Below, piece after piece: positions 1 through 13,345 of a DNA stretch of 64,000 nucleotides. The stretch is from Neocallimastix lanati (nom. inval.). Its lineage: Eukaryota > Neocallimastigomycota > Neocallimastigomycetes > Neocallimastigales > Neocallimastigaceae. The DNA lies in NCBI GenBank assembly GCA_016946835.1, contig JACVTC010000065.1, positions 953,716-1,017,715 on the forward strand, given 5' to 3'. A model generated the notes under the pieces. That model was not told the DNA's origin. It was given only the letters and a program-made list of their open reading frames with translations, and made no database searches. The stretch's first letter is position 1. Each line of letters starts with the position of its first letter. Position numbers and translations under genes: made by a program.

Positions 1-447
1 CCATTAGCTCCTCCACCATTACCTCAAAGAGTTTTAAATTCTAATTCAAAGGAAAAAGAAGAAGAAGAAAGAAAAGAAAGAGAAGAAAGAGAAAGAAAGG
101 AAAGAGAAGAAAGGGAAAGAAAAGAAAGAGAAGAAAGAGAAAGAAGAGAACGTGAAGAAAAAGAAAGAGAAGAAAGAGAAGAAAGAGAAAGAAAAGAACG
201 TGAAGAACAAGAAAAGTTAAAAACTAGAACTAGAGCTGTTTCAACTGTAAGTTTTATATATATTTAAATATAAAATATAAAATATAAATATAATTATTAA
301 TATCATTATTAATTTGTAATGATATTGATAATAATTATTAATTATAAATAAATATAAATAATTACTATTAAATTAATTATCATATTAAATTTAATATAAT
401 ATATATATTTTTTATTTTTATTTTTATTTTCATATCTATTTTTTTAA

Positions 448-485
<38 letters not shown>

Positions 486-873
486 TAATGGTGAATATGC
501 TATTGTTACCTATGATTATGAACCAGGAGAAGATAACGAAATTGCTTTAGTTGAAGGAGAAATTATAAAGAATATTGTTCAAATAGACGAAGGTTGGTGG
601 CAAGGTGAAAATAGTAAGGGAGAAGTTGGATTATTCCCATCAAATTATGTTGAATTAAAGGCTTCTGATTCAGCTGCAGCCCCAGCTCCAATTGAAAATA
701 CTAAATCAGCTATTGCTCTCTATGATTATGAAGCTCAAGAAGAAAATGAAATTAGTTTCAAGGAAGGAGATGTAATTACAAATTTGAATTTTGTTACGGA
801 TGACTGGTGGGAAGGTGTTGTTAATGGTGAATGCGGATTATTCCCAGGAAATTTTGTTCAAGTTAATCAATAA
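1..873 (+). CDS. Two-SH3-domain protein, 3' end (Abp1/drebrin-like)
   Basis: This is the last part of a gene that enters from the left edge, so its start is not visible. The first exon is open from base 1 to 246. It begins with a proline-rich stretch and continues as a highly charged Glu/Arg/Lys helix of the caldesmon or coiled-coil type. A GTAAG donor at 247 and an AG at 482-483, after a long A-run, bound a 237-bp intron. Exon 2 (484-873) encodes two SH3 domains back to back. Each shows the family signatures: TYDYE or ALYDYE, a WW pair (DEGWWQG, TDDWWEG) and a terminal SNYV or GNFV. A charged linker followed by two C-terminal SH3 domains is the layout of fungal actin-binding protein Abp1. 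The diagnostic N-terminal ADF-H domain lies outside the window, so other endocytic SH3 adaptors remain possible. Confidence 0.75.
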
Positions 874-973
874 ATAATATTAATATATTAAAGTAAAATA
901 AAAAATAAAAAAAAAAAAGAAAAAAAAAATTGAAAAGGAATTTTAAATTTCTGTTCATAGAAAATATATTCCC

Positions 974-1015
<42 letters not shown>

Positions 1016-1607
1016 CAATTTTTAAATTACTTTATTCTGTATAAATCATATTTTAAAAAATACTTTAATAATTTCTTTATCTTAATAATACTTTTTTAGT
1101 AGAAATATTGTAATTAAAAAAAAAAAAAAAAAAAAAATGAAAATAAGAATAAAAAATAAGAAAGATTTAACTAATCATAAAATATTCATTTAATAAAATA
1201 ATAATCTATTTTTAATTTTAAAAACATAAATAATAAATTGTAAAAATAAGTAAAAATAAAAATAAAAATAAATCCTTCATTATTATTAAAATATTAAAAT
1301 TATAATCATTGAATAAAAATAATTAAGCAAATAAAATTACTATCATTAAATATTACAATTAATAATATAATTATTAAATAAAAATTATTTAACATTTAAA
1401 AAAAAAAAAAAAAAAAAAAAATACATATATTTATTTGTGTTTTATTATAGTAAAGTATAAAATAAAAAAATATATTACATTTAATTTTATAAATTTTTAT
1501 AATAAGATTCATTACATTACTTTTATTAAATTTTTTATTTTTTTCTAATTTTTTTTATAGTCATTTTCTTTTTATTTATTATTATTAGATTATAAATAAA
1601 AAATAAA

Positions 1608-1646
<39 letters not shown>

Positions 1647-2617
1647 ATATATATATGATTTTTTTTTTTGGTAAATATTTTTGATAAAAAAAAAATAATT
1701 CTAATGGACTTTATTTATATATTTACATCAATATTTTTTTTTTTTTTATTAAAAAAAAATAATAATAATAAATATCTAAATTAACACATCGTAGTTATTA
1801 TTTTTATATAGAATTTACTATACTTAACAAAAAATTTGAAAAATTATATTATTCATATTTTAAATAATTTCGGTTTGGCTTTCTTCAATTCTAATGTAGA
1901 TTTATACATTTACATCAATATTAATATAAAATTTTATTATTTAAAAATAATAAAATTTTATATTTTAATTTATATGAAAATGAAAATACTTTCATAAATA
2001 ATTATAATTTATATAATTTTTATTATTATTAATTATGATTTAATATGAATGAAATATAAAATAAATTCAATATTTATTATTATTTTTATTATTATATATA
2101 AATTTTAATTAAAATTGTCTTAAAATGATTAATTTTATTTATTTATTAATTTATTTATTTTGAAAATAAAATTTAATTAAAAAATATAAATATTTATAGA
2201 TTTGAATTATTTAAATATAATATATATATATTTATAGAAAAGTAAAATTTTTAATTTTTTTGGTTCTTTTAACAGAGTTTCATGTACATATATATATAAC
2301 TAAAAATGAAGGTAATTTTAAATTTTATTTTTTTTAAAAAAAAAAAAGGAAAACATTTAAATTTTTTATCATTAAAAATTAATACAATTTTAATAGATGA
2401 ATTAATAGATAATTAAAATATTTATATATAATAAATAATTAAATAGTTCTATATATTTATATTTATCTATATCCTATCTATATATATCATATATATCATA
2501 TAAATATTAATATTATTAGAATATATAATTTATTTATTTATATATATTATTTATTAATTTATATAAAATAATATATTAAAATAAAATAAAATAAAATAAA
2601 ATAAAATAAAAAAAAAA
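874..2617. other. Gene-free AT-rich spacer
   Basis: I see no coding frame with protein-like composition. The stretch is made of A and T with long poly(A) and poly(T) runs, for example around 971-1010 and 1614-1644. An (AAAAT)n run at about 2580-2610 ends directly before the ATG of the next gene. It must hold the terminator of the SH3 gene and the promoter of the reductase gene, but no defined element can be picked out. Confidence 0.6.
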
Positions 2618-5600
2618 ATGACAGAATTAACAAAATCTTATATTAGTAATAATGATGATACTGAAATTAAAGAAACAACTTATGTCAAAAAATTTCTTGA
2701 GGTCACTGAAAAATTAAAAGATAAATTACTTTTTTCTTATTATGATCATGATAATGAGGGTGAACCGATAAGTTTCACTTGTAATGAAGTCTTATCAACT
2801 GTAAATAATTTAACTACAGGTTTATATAAAAAAATTGGATTAAAAAAAGGTGATGTCATTGCTGTTTATTTACCAAATTGTTTACCTTATGTATTAATGG
2901 AGCCTACTATTCAATCTGGAGGCTTTGTGATGTTTCCATTAAATCCAACATATACTAAAGATCAATTGGATAGACTTTGTCAAAAGGCAAAACCATCGCT
3001 TATTGTAACGGTCTTTCCATTACTTCAAAATATTAGAGATTTTAATACAGATATAAAAGTTCTTGTTGTCGATTCACCTGTCGATGATACTGAAAATCAT
3101 AATTATTCTTTTGAAGTTCTTCGCAACACAGAACCTGACCTTGAATTTTTAAATGATATTAGAAGTCAAATTCAATCTGATGATTTAATGTATTATGCCT
3201 GTACTTCGGGTAGTACAGGGGACCCAAAAATTTGTACCTATACAAATCAACAATTCACAGGTAATAATGCTGGTGCCATTGATGTCTCCTCTATTCTTCC
3301 AAATGATCAAAGAAGAACCTTACTTTTTGTACCTTATTTTACTACTACTGGTCATATTATTTTAGGTACTCTCTTTCTGGAAGGATTATTTCACGTAATC
3401 ACCGATAAATTTGATCCTGAAAAAATTTTTAAGTTAATTGAAAAAGAAAAAGTTACAAGTATCTCCGGTGCTCCATCGGCCTTTTTAGCTTTAATGCATC
3501 ACCCTAGCCGTCCCAATTATGATTTATCTAGTTTTATGGAAATTAATGTTGGTGGTGCAGCTGCCTCAAACGAATTTTTAGAAAAGGTTATGCAAACCTT
3601 CCATTTAAAGTTTTCTAGTAGTGCCTTCGGTATGACTGAAGGTTGTGGTGTCATTTACAGAATGCCTGCTAAATCTACTAGTATTAAGGCTGGTCCTCTT
3701 CATCGTTTTGAAGCAAGGGTGGTCAATCGTGAAACGAGAGAAATTGTAAATGTAGGCATTCCTGGAGAACTCGAATTTAGAAGTAAGGTCATGATGAAAG
3801 AATACTTAAATAATGAGGAAGCCAACAAAGAAGCATTCACTGAGGATCGTTGGTTCAAAACTGGTGATGAAGCCGTCATGGATAAGGATGGATTTTTAAC
3901 GATCACTGGTAGAATTAAGGAAATGATTTTAAGAGGCGGTCATAATATTTGGCCGAATGAAATTGTAGATGTGATTAATGAACATCCAAAAATTCAAGAA
4001 TCAGCAGTTATTGGTATTCCTGATAAATTCCAAGGCGAATCTGTGGTTGCTTTCGTAATTATTAAACCAGGATGTCATTTTGATGATTTAGAAAAGGAAC
4101 TTCGTAATTTCTTAAAAGATAAATTAGTACCTTTCTCAATTCCAACCTATTACTTTGATTTACCAGAATTACCAAGAAATTCTTCTCGTAAGGTTTATGC
4201 TCCAAAATTAAGAGAAATGGTACAGGGGCTTATTCAGGAAAGATTTAAAAAATTAGAAGAAAATAATCATGATAAACCGACAACGGAACCAGGTCAAGAA
4301 TTGGCTGAATTATGGAGTAAATGGTTTGATATACCAGTTAATGCAATCTCTCGTTCATCTAACTTCTTTGCATTAGGTGGAGATTCCTTAGTTGGGGTAC
4401 AAACCACGGGATTGGTTAAGAAATACTATGAGGATATTCCATTCAATTTCTTAAATATCTATCAAACCTTAGGTCAAATTGAAGACTTTTTAATTGATCC
4501 TGAAGGTTCCGTAAAGGTTGATATTCAGCTAAATAAGGATTTCTATGAAGTTAAATCTAAACCAGCTGAACTAATCTTTGGTGAAATTAATACGGTTAAA
4601 AACAAGCAAAGAAAGAGTGTTGCCGTTACAGGAGCTACGGGTTATCTTGGTGTTTATGTAGTAAACGAATTAAATAAGCATCCAGAAATTGAAAAAATAT
4701 ATTGCATTGGAAGAAGTGCTAATTCGGGTGAACTTAAATTGAAGATGTTAGCAATGATGAAAAAGGTAAATTTGGAATTAAATGATAAAATTGTATTTGT
4801 TATCGGTGATGTCACCAAAAAAGATTGTGGTATTGAACCAGCAATGTTGGAAACCATTAAAAAGGAATGTAAAGCTATAATTCATTGTGCTGCCGTGGTT
4901 AATTGGAATAAAACCTATGGTCAATTGAAGGATGCTAATGTTACTGGGGTGATTAATGCAATGAAAGTGGCAGGAAAAGTAATGAACTTTGTGTATGTTT
5001 CATCTTTTGGGGCTGCAATAAAAAAGAATGAAACTTTGAATGATAAAATGCCTAAAAAATCTTTTGGCTATATTCAAACTAAATGGCTATCAGAACATTT
5101 TGCTAGAAAGGGAAAAGAGATTGGTATATGTTCTACCATTATTAGACCTTGTTATATTATTGCAGATACCAAAACTGGTATTTGTAATACGGATGACTTC
5201 ATCTATAAATTCATAAGACAGTGTGTTTTAAATAAGATTGCTCCATCTGACGTTTTACTCGATTTAACTCCCGTTGATAAGGTTGCTAAAGGTATTGTAG
5301 ATAATATGATGGCTTATAATAAAATTATTAATCTTATTCCAGCCAAGCAAACCTCCACTGATACCCTCTTTAAAATTTATAATGAAAAGTTTAATGGGGA
5401 TGTTCAAATGCTTGAAAAAGAAAAATGGTTGGAAAAATTTGTTACAATGATTAAAGATAACCAAGAAGCTTTATCGATTGTCCCTTCTTTGGTTGTCATT
5501 CATAAAAATTATGAATTTACTACTGATTATTTGAACGGAAAAAACGATTTCTTAAACTTTGAAGAAGAAAATATCATTACTAACTTTAAAAAATTAGAAG

Positions 5601-5656
5601 AATCAGGATTCTTTACTGCAGAAGGGGCTCATAACTTATTTGGAAGAACTAAATAA
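2618..5656 (+). CDS. Adenylation-carrier-reductase enzyme (NRPS-like carboxylate reductase)
   Basis: A single-exon protein of 1012 residues with three domains. The adenylation domain (about 20-540) has the ATP loop TSGSTGDPK near residue 196, the core FKTGDEA followed by GRIKEMILRGG, and a C-terminal lysine (K525, in SSRKVY). A phosphopantetheine carrier follows, with GGDSL and the attachment serine at S589. A short-chain-dehydrogenase-type thioester reductase follows, with the nucleotide motif GATGYLG at 672-678 and the catalytic YxxxK at Y818-K822. By family knowledge such A-T-R enzymes activate a carboxylic acid as the adenylate, load it on the carrier arm and release it with NADPH as aldehyde or alcohol. 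Lys2 aminoadipate reductase shares the layout but is longer, about 1400 residues. The A domain here resembles acyl-CoA ligases, so the substrate is unknown. The absence of introns is unusual among its neighbours. Confidence 0.85.
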   Translation: MTELTKSYISNNDDTEIKETTYVKKFLEVTEKLKDKLLFSYYDHDNEGEPISFTCNEVLSTVNNLTTGLYKKIGLKKGDVIAVYLPNCLPYVLMEPTIQSGGFVMFPLNPTYTKDQLDRLCQKAKPSLIVTVFPLLQNIRDFNTDIKVLVVDSPVDDTENHNYSFEVLRNTEPDLEFLNDIRSQIQSDDLMYYACTSGSTGDPKICTYTNQQFTGNNAGAIDVSSILPNDQRRTLLFVPYFTTTGHIILGTLFLEGLFHVITDKFDPEKIFKLIEKEKVTSISGAPSAFLALMHHPSRPNYDLSSFMEINVGGAAASNEFLEKVMQTFHLKFSSSAFGMTEGCGVIYRMPAKSTSIKAGPLHRFEARVVNRETREIVNVGIPGELEFRSKVMMKEYLNNEEANKEAFTEDRWFKTGDEAVMDKDGFLTITGRIKEMILRGGHNIWPNEIVDVINEHPKIQESAVIGIPDKFQGESVVAFVIIKPGCHFDDLEKELRNFLKDKLVPFSIPTYYFDLPELPRNSSRKVYAPKLREMVQGLIQERFKKLEENNHDKPTTEPGQELAELWSKWFDIPVNAISRSSNFFALGGDSLVGVQTTGLVKKYYEDIPFNFLNIYQTLGQIEDFLIDPEGSVKVDIQLNKDFYEVKSKPAELIFGEINTVKNKQRKSVAVTGATGYLGVYVVNELNKHPEIEKIYCIGRSANSGELKLKMLAMMKKVNLELNDKIVFVIGDVTKKDCGIEPAMLETIKKECKAIIHCAAVVNWNKTYGQLKDANVTGVINAMKVAGKVMNFVYVSSFGAAIKKNETLNDKMPKKSFGYIQTKWLSEHFARKGKEIGICSTIIRPCYIIADTKTGICNTDDFIYKFIRQCVLNKIAPSDVLLDLTPVDKVAKGIVDNMMAYNKIINLIPAKQTSTDTLFKIYNEKFNGDVQMLEKEKWLEKFVTMIKDNQEALSIVPSLVVIHKNYEFTTDYLNGKNDFLNFEEENIITNFKKLEESGFFTAEGAHNLFGRTK

Positions 5657-5662
5657 TCTTAC

Positions 5663-5702
<40 letters not shown>

Positions 5703-5793
5703 TTATCTATTGTACACCCATTATTATTTTTATCTTTATATATATATTTATAATTAATTATTCAACTATTATTATTATATTTACCAATTTTTT

Positions 5794-5828
<35 letters not shown>

Positions 5829-6221
5829 AAAATAAAAATTACACATGCTTTTCCTTTTCAATAAATTAATTTAAATAAATTAAAGCAAATAAGATATAAA
5901 TAAACAAATAAAATAAATAAATTAATATATATATATTATTTTTTAATGTTTATAATAAATTAACACTACATATATTATAATAATTAATCTTTTTGATAAA
6001 TAATATATTTATGAAATTGTTTTTAATTAAATATTTTTTTTTTTTTTATTATTATTATTATCTAAAAATTGAATGAAAAACATTAGAAAATAGACTTGAT
6101 TATTGTTAACTCAAAAGTTTTATATATATAATATTAATAATGATAAAAATTTAGGTTAAAAATCTTGATTGTTTTACTTTGTGTAATTTTTAAAATTATT
6201 AAATTTAGCTAATTAATTTAT
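5657..6221. other. Convergent intergenic spacer
   Basis: This is the AT-rich space between the 3' ends of the reductase gene and the minus-strand RRP42 gene. It holds two poly(A) runs (about 5676-5701 and 5800-5825) and T-runs. No gene or defined regulatory element is seen. Confidence 0.55.
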
Positions 6222-8285
6222 TTATATAAAGAATCCAAATTTTTTATTATTTGCTCTTGTTGCCATTATCTGTTCATGTTCAAGAGTTGTATCTAAATTT
6301 TTAATCAATATTTTACCAATATCCTTAGCAGTCTAAAATTTAATCATTATATAGTTAATTATTTTTTAAAAAATATATATATATATATATACATATATAT
6401 TAACAATTATATTGATATAATATGATATAAATATATATTTATATAAATTAACAATATTTTTATATTATTATATATATATAATTTAAAATTAATAACATTT
6501 AATAAAATAAAACTTACACGTATCATTTCAGTTAATAAACTTGGATTTAAACTACCATGTAAACTTTTTTGCATAGCACATATTTCACCACCTTTATTAA
6601 CAGCTATTATAATTTTGGTATCGGTACATAATTCTTCCATTGCTGTTGCATCAACTATATATTTTTGACCAATCTTTTTTTTTTTTTTTTTTTTTTTTAT
6701 TTTAATTATATTATTATTTTTAATTTTATAAAAAGTATTAATATACATAAATTATTTATATAAAAATTTTTTATTAAAAATTAGTATTATTAAATATTAA
6801 TTTTAAAGTTTCTCATTATATATACATATATATATTTGTTAATATATATAAGTATTTACTTTATTTAATGAAACGGTTACAGGAACATCTTCCCAACCTT
6901 TAATTTTTTCAGCATCTTCAATATCATCGGAAATTTCAAATTCTAATTGACCATTACCAATATCTTGAATTTCAGTTTTTGGAATTCTTGTATTTTGAAG
7001 TGCAGCTCTGGTAGCTAAGAAAATAGTATCCAATAAATTACCATCATAATCTAATACTAATACATCAACATATATAATCCAGCATTGAGCACCTGGTATA
7101 ATACATAAGCTTTTTAAATCAATACCCCCTTGTGGTCCATTTAATACTCGATTCATAATTTGTGATAATTCATTATTGATATCATTTGCTCCTTTTCCTT
7201 CAAAATCTCTTGAGGCACTTGGTGAACTATTTTTATTGATTGATTGATTGATTGATTAATTGATTGATTGATTTTATTTTTTATTTTTTATTTTATTTTT
7301 TTTTTTTTTTAATAAAAAAAAATATATTATATTATACATATGAATAATTGACAATAGATAAATATATTAATTATTATCTTTCTTTTTTCTTTAAAATAAA
7401 AATGGAATAAAAAATAAAACAAAGCAAAGTATCAAAATTTATATTTTTTGATATAATTAAGACAAATAAATAAATAATAGCAATAAATTTCAAATTTCAA
7501 ATAATTTTCATCAAATGATTGCAAATTTTGATAATAACACAAATAAATATATGATGTATGATTTATATTATTACTATTATTACTATTATTATTATTATTA
7601 TTATTTTATTCTATTTTATTTTATTGTATGTACTAATATTGTATTTGTTTATTTTATTTGTTTATATTTATTATTAACTATTTTATTATTTTTTATAATT
7701 TACATTAATAAATTTCATATATTAATTCAAAGATCTGTATTCAGTAATAATAATAAGTACTGTATAAAATAGTATATAAAGTTGTTTTTTATTTATTATA
7801 AACAATAATAATAGTTTATATTTTTTATTTATTAAATAATACTATTCAAGTTTATTCATTTTATTAAGATGGTTTTTATTACTTTTTAGAATGATTTTAA
7901 TCAATTTATAAAATATGAAATTTTTAAATTTCTAAAAAATTTGTAAAATTTAAAAAAAAATATTAATATATAAAAATTATTACCATTCTACTGAACAAAC
8001 AATTCTTCCCTTATCACTTTCATTTTGTGAATTTATAATATCTTGTTCTTGCTCATTATTATTATCTGATGTAGTATTTGAAATTATATCACCAATTTCT
8101 ACTTTAACACCAATTAATACATCTGTTTTACTTAATCTTAAACGACATGAGCCACTTGCTTGTGATACTATTCCTGTTTCAATCGTAAAATCTCTATAAG
8201 CTATACGAGTACGACCATCATCTCTTATATCCGCTTCAATACCTTTTGTAATGAAATCTTTTTCTGAGGGTGAAATTAATGCCAT
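6222..8285 (-). CDS. RRP42: Exosome core subunit RRP42 (EXOSC7-like)
   Basis: A four-exon gene: 8285-7984, 7226-6860, 6673-6518 and 6332-6222. All junctions are GT..AG and the phases join cleanly to 311 residues. The first exon starts MALISPSEKDF and contains ADIRDDGR, the N-terminal signature of the RNase PH-like exosome subunits. Exon 2 carries CWIIYVDVLVLDYDGNLLD, the core of the fold. Exon 3 carries YIVDATAMEE. In eukaryotes RRP42 is a catalytically inactive member of the six-subunit ring of the RNA exosome, which processes and degrades RNA 3' to 5' in nucleus and cytoplasm. Length and motif order match EXOSC7 (about 290 residues). Introns are extremely AT-rich; intron 1 is 757 bp and contains (ATTG/ATTA)n and T-rich tracts. 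RRP42 fits better than RRP45 or RRP43, on the start and the DGR/VDV motifs. Confidence 0.9.
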
Positions 8286-9330
8286 TTCTTTTATAAAAAA
8301 CTTACTTATATAATTTTATTATGAATTATATTATGACTAATATCACGAAACAATAAATAATAAATATTTAATTCTATTTTATTTCTATATTAAAAAATAA
8401 TTTAAAAATATAAATAAATAAATAATAATAATAATAATAATAAAAATTTCTTATAAATTAAATAACATCAAAATTATAAATTAAAATAATATCAATTTAT
8501 TCTCTTCCTATCTCTTTTTATTTTTTAATTATTTTTCATCAATTTAAAAAAAAAAAAATATTTAAAAAAACATAAAATAAAAATTTAAAAATGTACAAAA
8601 TATTATAAAATGATTGGGTAATCATAAATGTTTTATAAATTGATAAAAATTATTAAAAAAATTATTTTTTTTTTTTTTTTTTTTTATTATTTATTCAAAA
8701 AACTTCTAAATAATTTATTTAAATAATGTTTTAGTAGTGAAATAATATGACAAATAATAATATAAACAATTATAAATATGAAGTAGAATATAAAAATAAA
8801 AAAAATAGAAGGAAAGAAAATATAAATAATAAAAGATTGATAGTGATGATAATTTTTATACATTTTTTTAAAATTTTTATTCATATTTTTTCTTAAAATC
8901 ATTGTATAATTTTTGGTCCTTTTTATTAAAATCCTTTTTTTTTTTTTACAATACATATTATTTCTTTTAAATAATATAATTTAAACTTGATAATTCATAA
9001 TTGTTTATATAATAATTATCATAATAAATAATATATATATATAAAATATGATTAAAAAGAATTATATTAATTTTCAGTTGGGTAAAAAATACTTTTTTTG
9101 AAATTTCAGTATATTTTTAAATGAACAAAGAGAGGAGTCTATTTCAATTTCTATATAAACTTTTTTTATTACTTTATATTAATAATAATCAAATATTCAC
9201 TAACTATAACTATATAGCAGAAAAAAAAATAAATTATGAATAGATGAATAAAAAAATAATATGTAATAAAATTTGTATTATTAGAATAATAAAGTGAATA
9301 ATTCAGTTTATTATTATTTATTCAATTATT
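8286..9330. other. Spacer upstream of RRP42
   Basis: AT-rich DNA with poly(T), poly(A) and AAT/ATA repeats. The part next to 8285 should hold the RRP42 promoter, but no discrete element is recognisable. A low-complexity frame at 8687-8956 on the minus strand is not protein-like. Confidence 0.5.
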
Positions 9331-9613
<283 letters not shown>

Positions 9614-10204
9614 TGTTTTTACATTATTATTAATATTATTATTATAAAAAAATAGAAATAAAAATAAAGCATTATCTTAATAACAAAACTTTAAAAAAAT
9701 AAAATATTTACAAAGGATAATTCTTTTTTATTTTTTTAATTGTTATAAATTCTTAAAATATAAAAACAGCTAAAAGAATTGAATAAAATATAATATATAT
9801 TACAAATATAATTATATAAAAAAAGTTCACATTTTAATTATTAAACTTTATTTAAAAAATTTTTTTATTTTATTAGATTAAATAATGTAATTTCAAAAAT
9901 GTTAATATATAATAAATTTAATTTACTTTAATTTATAAAATATTAGGATACAAAAATATTCAAATATTTATTTTATTTTATATATATATATATATATATA
10001 TATTTTATAATAAAAAAAAATTTAAAGATAAAAACTGTTTTATTAAAAATTATTAAATTCTCTTTTATATAAAATAATTTTCACTATTTTTATGTAATAT
10101 AAAATAAATTCTTGTATTAAAATATTCAATTATAAAATATGTATTAATAATTTCTAAAAGTTTTTAATTTGTAATAAAAATAATTCAGGCTTTTTTTTTT
10201 TTGG

Positions 10205-10235
<31 letters not shown>

Positions 10236-10513
10236 TATTCTAGTTTATAACAGTCCTTTTATATATATATATATATAAATGCAATTACTATCTAACTTTT
10301 ATAACGAACAATTTTAAAAATCAATAATCCTATGATTTTCTCTTTTATAATTTACATTTTATTAGACTTAATTATAGTTAATTTAAAATGAAGTTTTATT
10401 TTATTTTTTATATATAAACAAAAAATAAGTTTCATTTCTCACATATGAACTTTCATTTATTGAAAAATTTTAATTATAATTAATTATACTATCAATTTAA
10501 TAATTATTAATTT

Positions 10514-10568
<55 letters not shown>

Positions 10569-11238
10569 ATAAATTTCAAATGATTATTATTTATTAAATA
10601 TTATTATTAGAATACTATTCAATATTTATTAAAATAATAAAATTTTATAAATACTTTTATTATATATTTCTTATAGTTCTGTTCTTATTTTTTTTATGTA
10701 TTTATGTAAAATATATTTAATAGAATTAAAAAAAAAAATATTTTTTATTTTTATATTTTTTTTTGTTCATTACTATATATGGCTCTAATAATAATTGAAA
10801 ATATTCAATTTTGGCTTTTCATTAAAAATTAAAATTTTTAAATTTTAAAACTTTTTTTTATAACAATTGTTAATATTATAAATTGTAATCATTATTAAAA
10901 ACTAATTTATATTATTTTTTGTTTTATTTTGTTTTATTTTATTTAATTAGCCTTTCAGTATATTAATATAATAAATATAATAAATATGTAATAAAAGATA
11001 TTTTTTTTCTTAATTTATAATTAATTTTAATATTATAATAAAATATATATTGTATATAGTACAATATAATATAAAAATGAATATTTTAAATTTATTTTTA
11101 TAATGTTTTCCATTTTATTTATCATTATAATACATTAATTTTAATTCAAAATTTAAATAATTTAATAAGATTAATGAAGTAATAAAGCTTGATAATTACT
11201 TTTCATAAATAATAATTTTAATTGCTTTTTTTTTTCAT

Positions 11239-11270
<32 letters not shown>

Positions 11271-11901
11271 TTGTGAATTAATAATTTAAAATTATTAAAT
11301 AACAGAAAAAATAAAAATATTAATAATATATTATTATATATAAGCATTATTATTTAAAAATTATTATTTTTAATATTATTTTTTATATTTCTAATTTTAA
11401 AGTTAATGGTAATATACTAATTTATGTTATTTATAGTATATTTTAATTCTAAAATTATTTACTATCAAAATATTAGTGGATAATAGAAAAGAATCTTAAA
11501 AAATATTATTTATTGTAATTAATATCTCTTTTCCTTAGAAGAAAAAAAAAGTTAATAATTATATTTTTACAGTATTATTGATTATATTATTAATTAAAGA
11601 AAAAGTTTTGAACATCTTTTTATTTATCTATTTTTTTCTTCAATTATATTATTTTTTTTAATTAATTTAAAAAATAATATTTAAAATATTAAATTTACAA
11701 TATTATTTACATAATTAAAGAAAAATTAATAATATAAAAAAGTAATGAATATTATAATTATATATTATTATTATAAATAATATGAGGATTCGGAAATTGT
11801 TTATGAATTTATAAAATACCATAATCAATATAACTAAAAGGACATATATATATATCAACACTATAACAAAAGTTGTATTTTAATTCAATAAGAATAAGAT
11901 A

Positions 11902-11951
<50 letters not shown>

Positions 11952-12465
11952 AGAGAAAAAAGAATAAGAAAAATCAAAGAATATATATATTGATTGTAAA
12001 TTTCGGCAATTAATTTAAATATATAAAATAATATATAGTAAAGAAAAATTGATAAGAACAGAATTGTGATGAAATAAATGATAATATAAAAATCAATATA
12101 TAAAATATAATAATATGTACAGAAACATTGATATGAACAGAACTTTGATGATAATAAAAAATCAATATATATATAAAGTTTTATTATATATACTAATATC
12201 AAAAATATTCATATACATATTTTAAATAAAAAAAAAATTAAAATAAAAATAAAAAAAATTACAAAAACTAATATGATATATATATATATTTTTTTATTAT
12301 ATAAGTTAATAATAATTTTACTAAACTTTTTATATATATATATATTTTTTTACAATTACATATAAAACTATTTTTTTTTTCATTTTTTATTCAACAAAAC
12401 TGCTAATTAAAAATAATAAACTTCAAAAAAAATTGTCTTGGATTTTTCTTTTAATAATTCATTTA

Positions 12466-12502
<37 letters not shown>

Positions 12503-13162
12503 TGAAGACATGAGTTTTTGAACAATCACATCACAATCCAAAATATATAAAATTTCCATTTTTCTTATCTTTTATATTTTTAATAAAAAAATATATAATA
12601 TTCCCTTTGAAGTATATATATATATTTTTTTTTTGTATTGGAAAAAAGTAATAAATATTTAAAGGTGCTTTCCATTATATATTTATAATTAACATTAAAA
12701 AAAAAAAAAAAACACTGTTGAAAAAAAGTAATATATATTATTTTATAAAATTTATTGTATAGGAAATTTAATTATGATTATTAATGAAATTTTTAAAAAT
12801 TTTTTTTGTGATATTATAAAATATAAAATTTTATTTATATTATATTAATAATAATTATAAAACCATAATAGAATTATTTTTGAATCATCAAATGATTATA
12901 ATATCATTAAATATCTTTATCAATTCAAAGCAATAATTATTATATATATAAATTATATGTATATAACAAAAAAGCAAAAAAAAAAAAATAAAATAAAATA
13001 AAAAAAAAAAAAACTAAATAAATAAATTAATATTATTATAAAAAACAAAAGCAAAATTAATTTTTGTAATAATTTACCAATACCAAATCATATTTTTATC
13101 CCTTTTTTAAATATTAAAAAGTCATCAAAATTAAAATAAAAGTGTAATAAAATATCAAGAAA
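9614..13162. other. Long gene-free AT-rich region
   Basis: More than 3.5 kb without a supported gene. It contains very long homopolymers (A-run at about 10515-10565, A-run at about 11903-11948), several (TA)n runs and an (AAT)n run near 12467-12500. No RNA gene signature or transposon end was seen. The last few hundred bases hold the promoter of the G-alpha gene. Confidence 0.55.
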
Positions 13163-13314
13163 ATGAAAATTTTTCCAAATATCAAAAATTTAAAATGCCC
13201 AAATTGCTGTAAATGTGGTTGTATACATTTACCTAAGAAGAATAAAGTGGAAAATGAAATTGGTAAATATTAATTTTTCTATTTTTCATTATTTTTTTTT
13301 TTTAAAAAAAATTG

Positions 13315-13345
<31 letters not shown>

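Noticed and set aside
8687-8956. Minus-strand frame of 89 codons
   Set aside because: Low-complexity Lys/Ile/Phe sequence in the spacer upstream of RRP42.
11885-12202. Minus-strand frame of 105 codons
   Set aside because: Tyr/Ile/Phe low complexity ending in a poly(T)-encoded Phe run.
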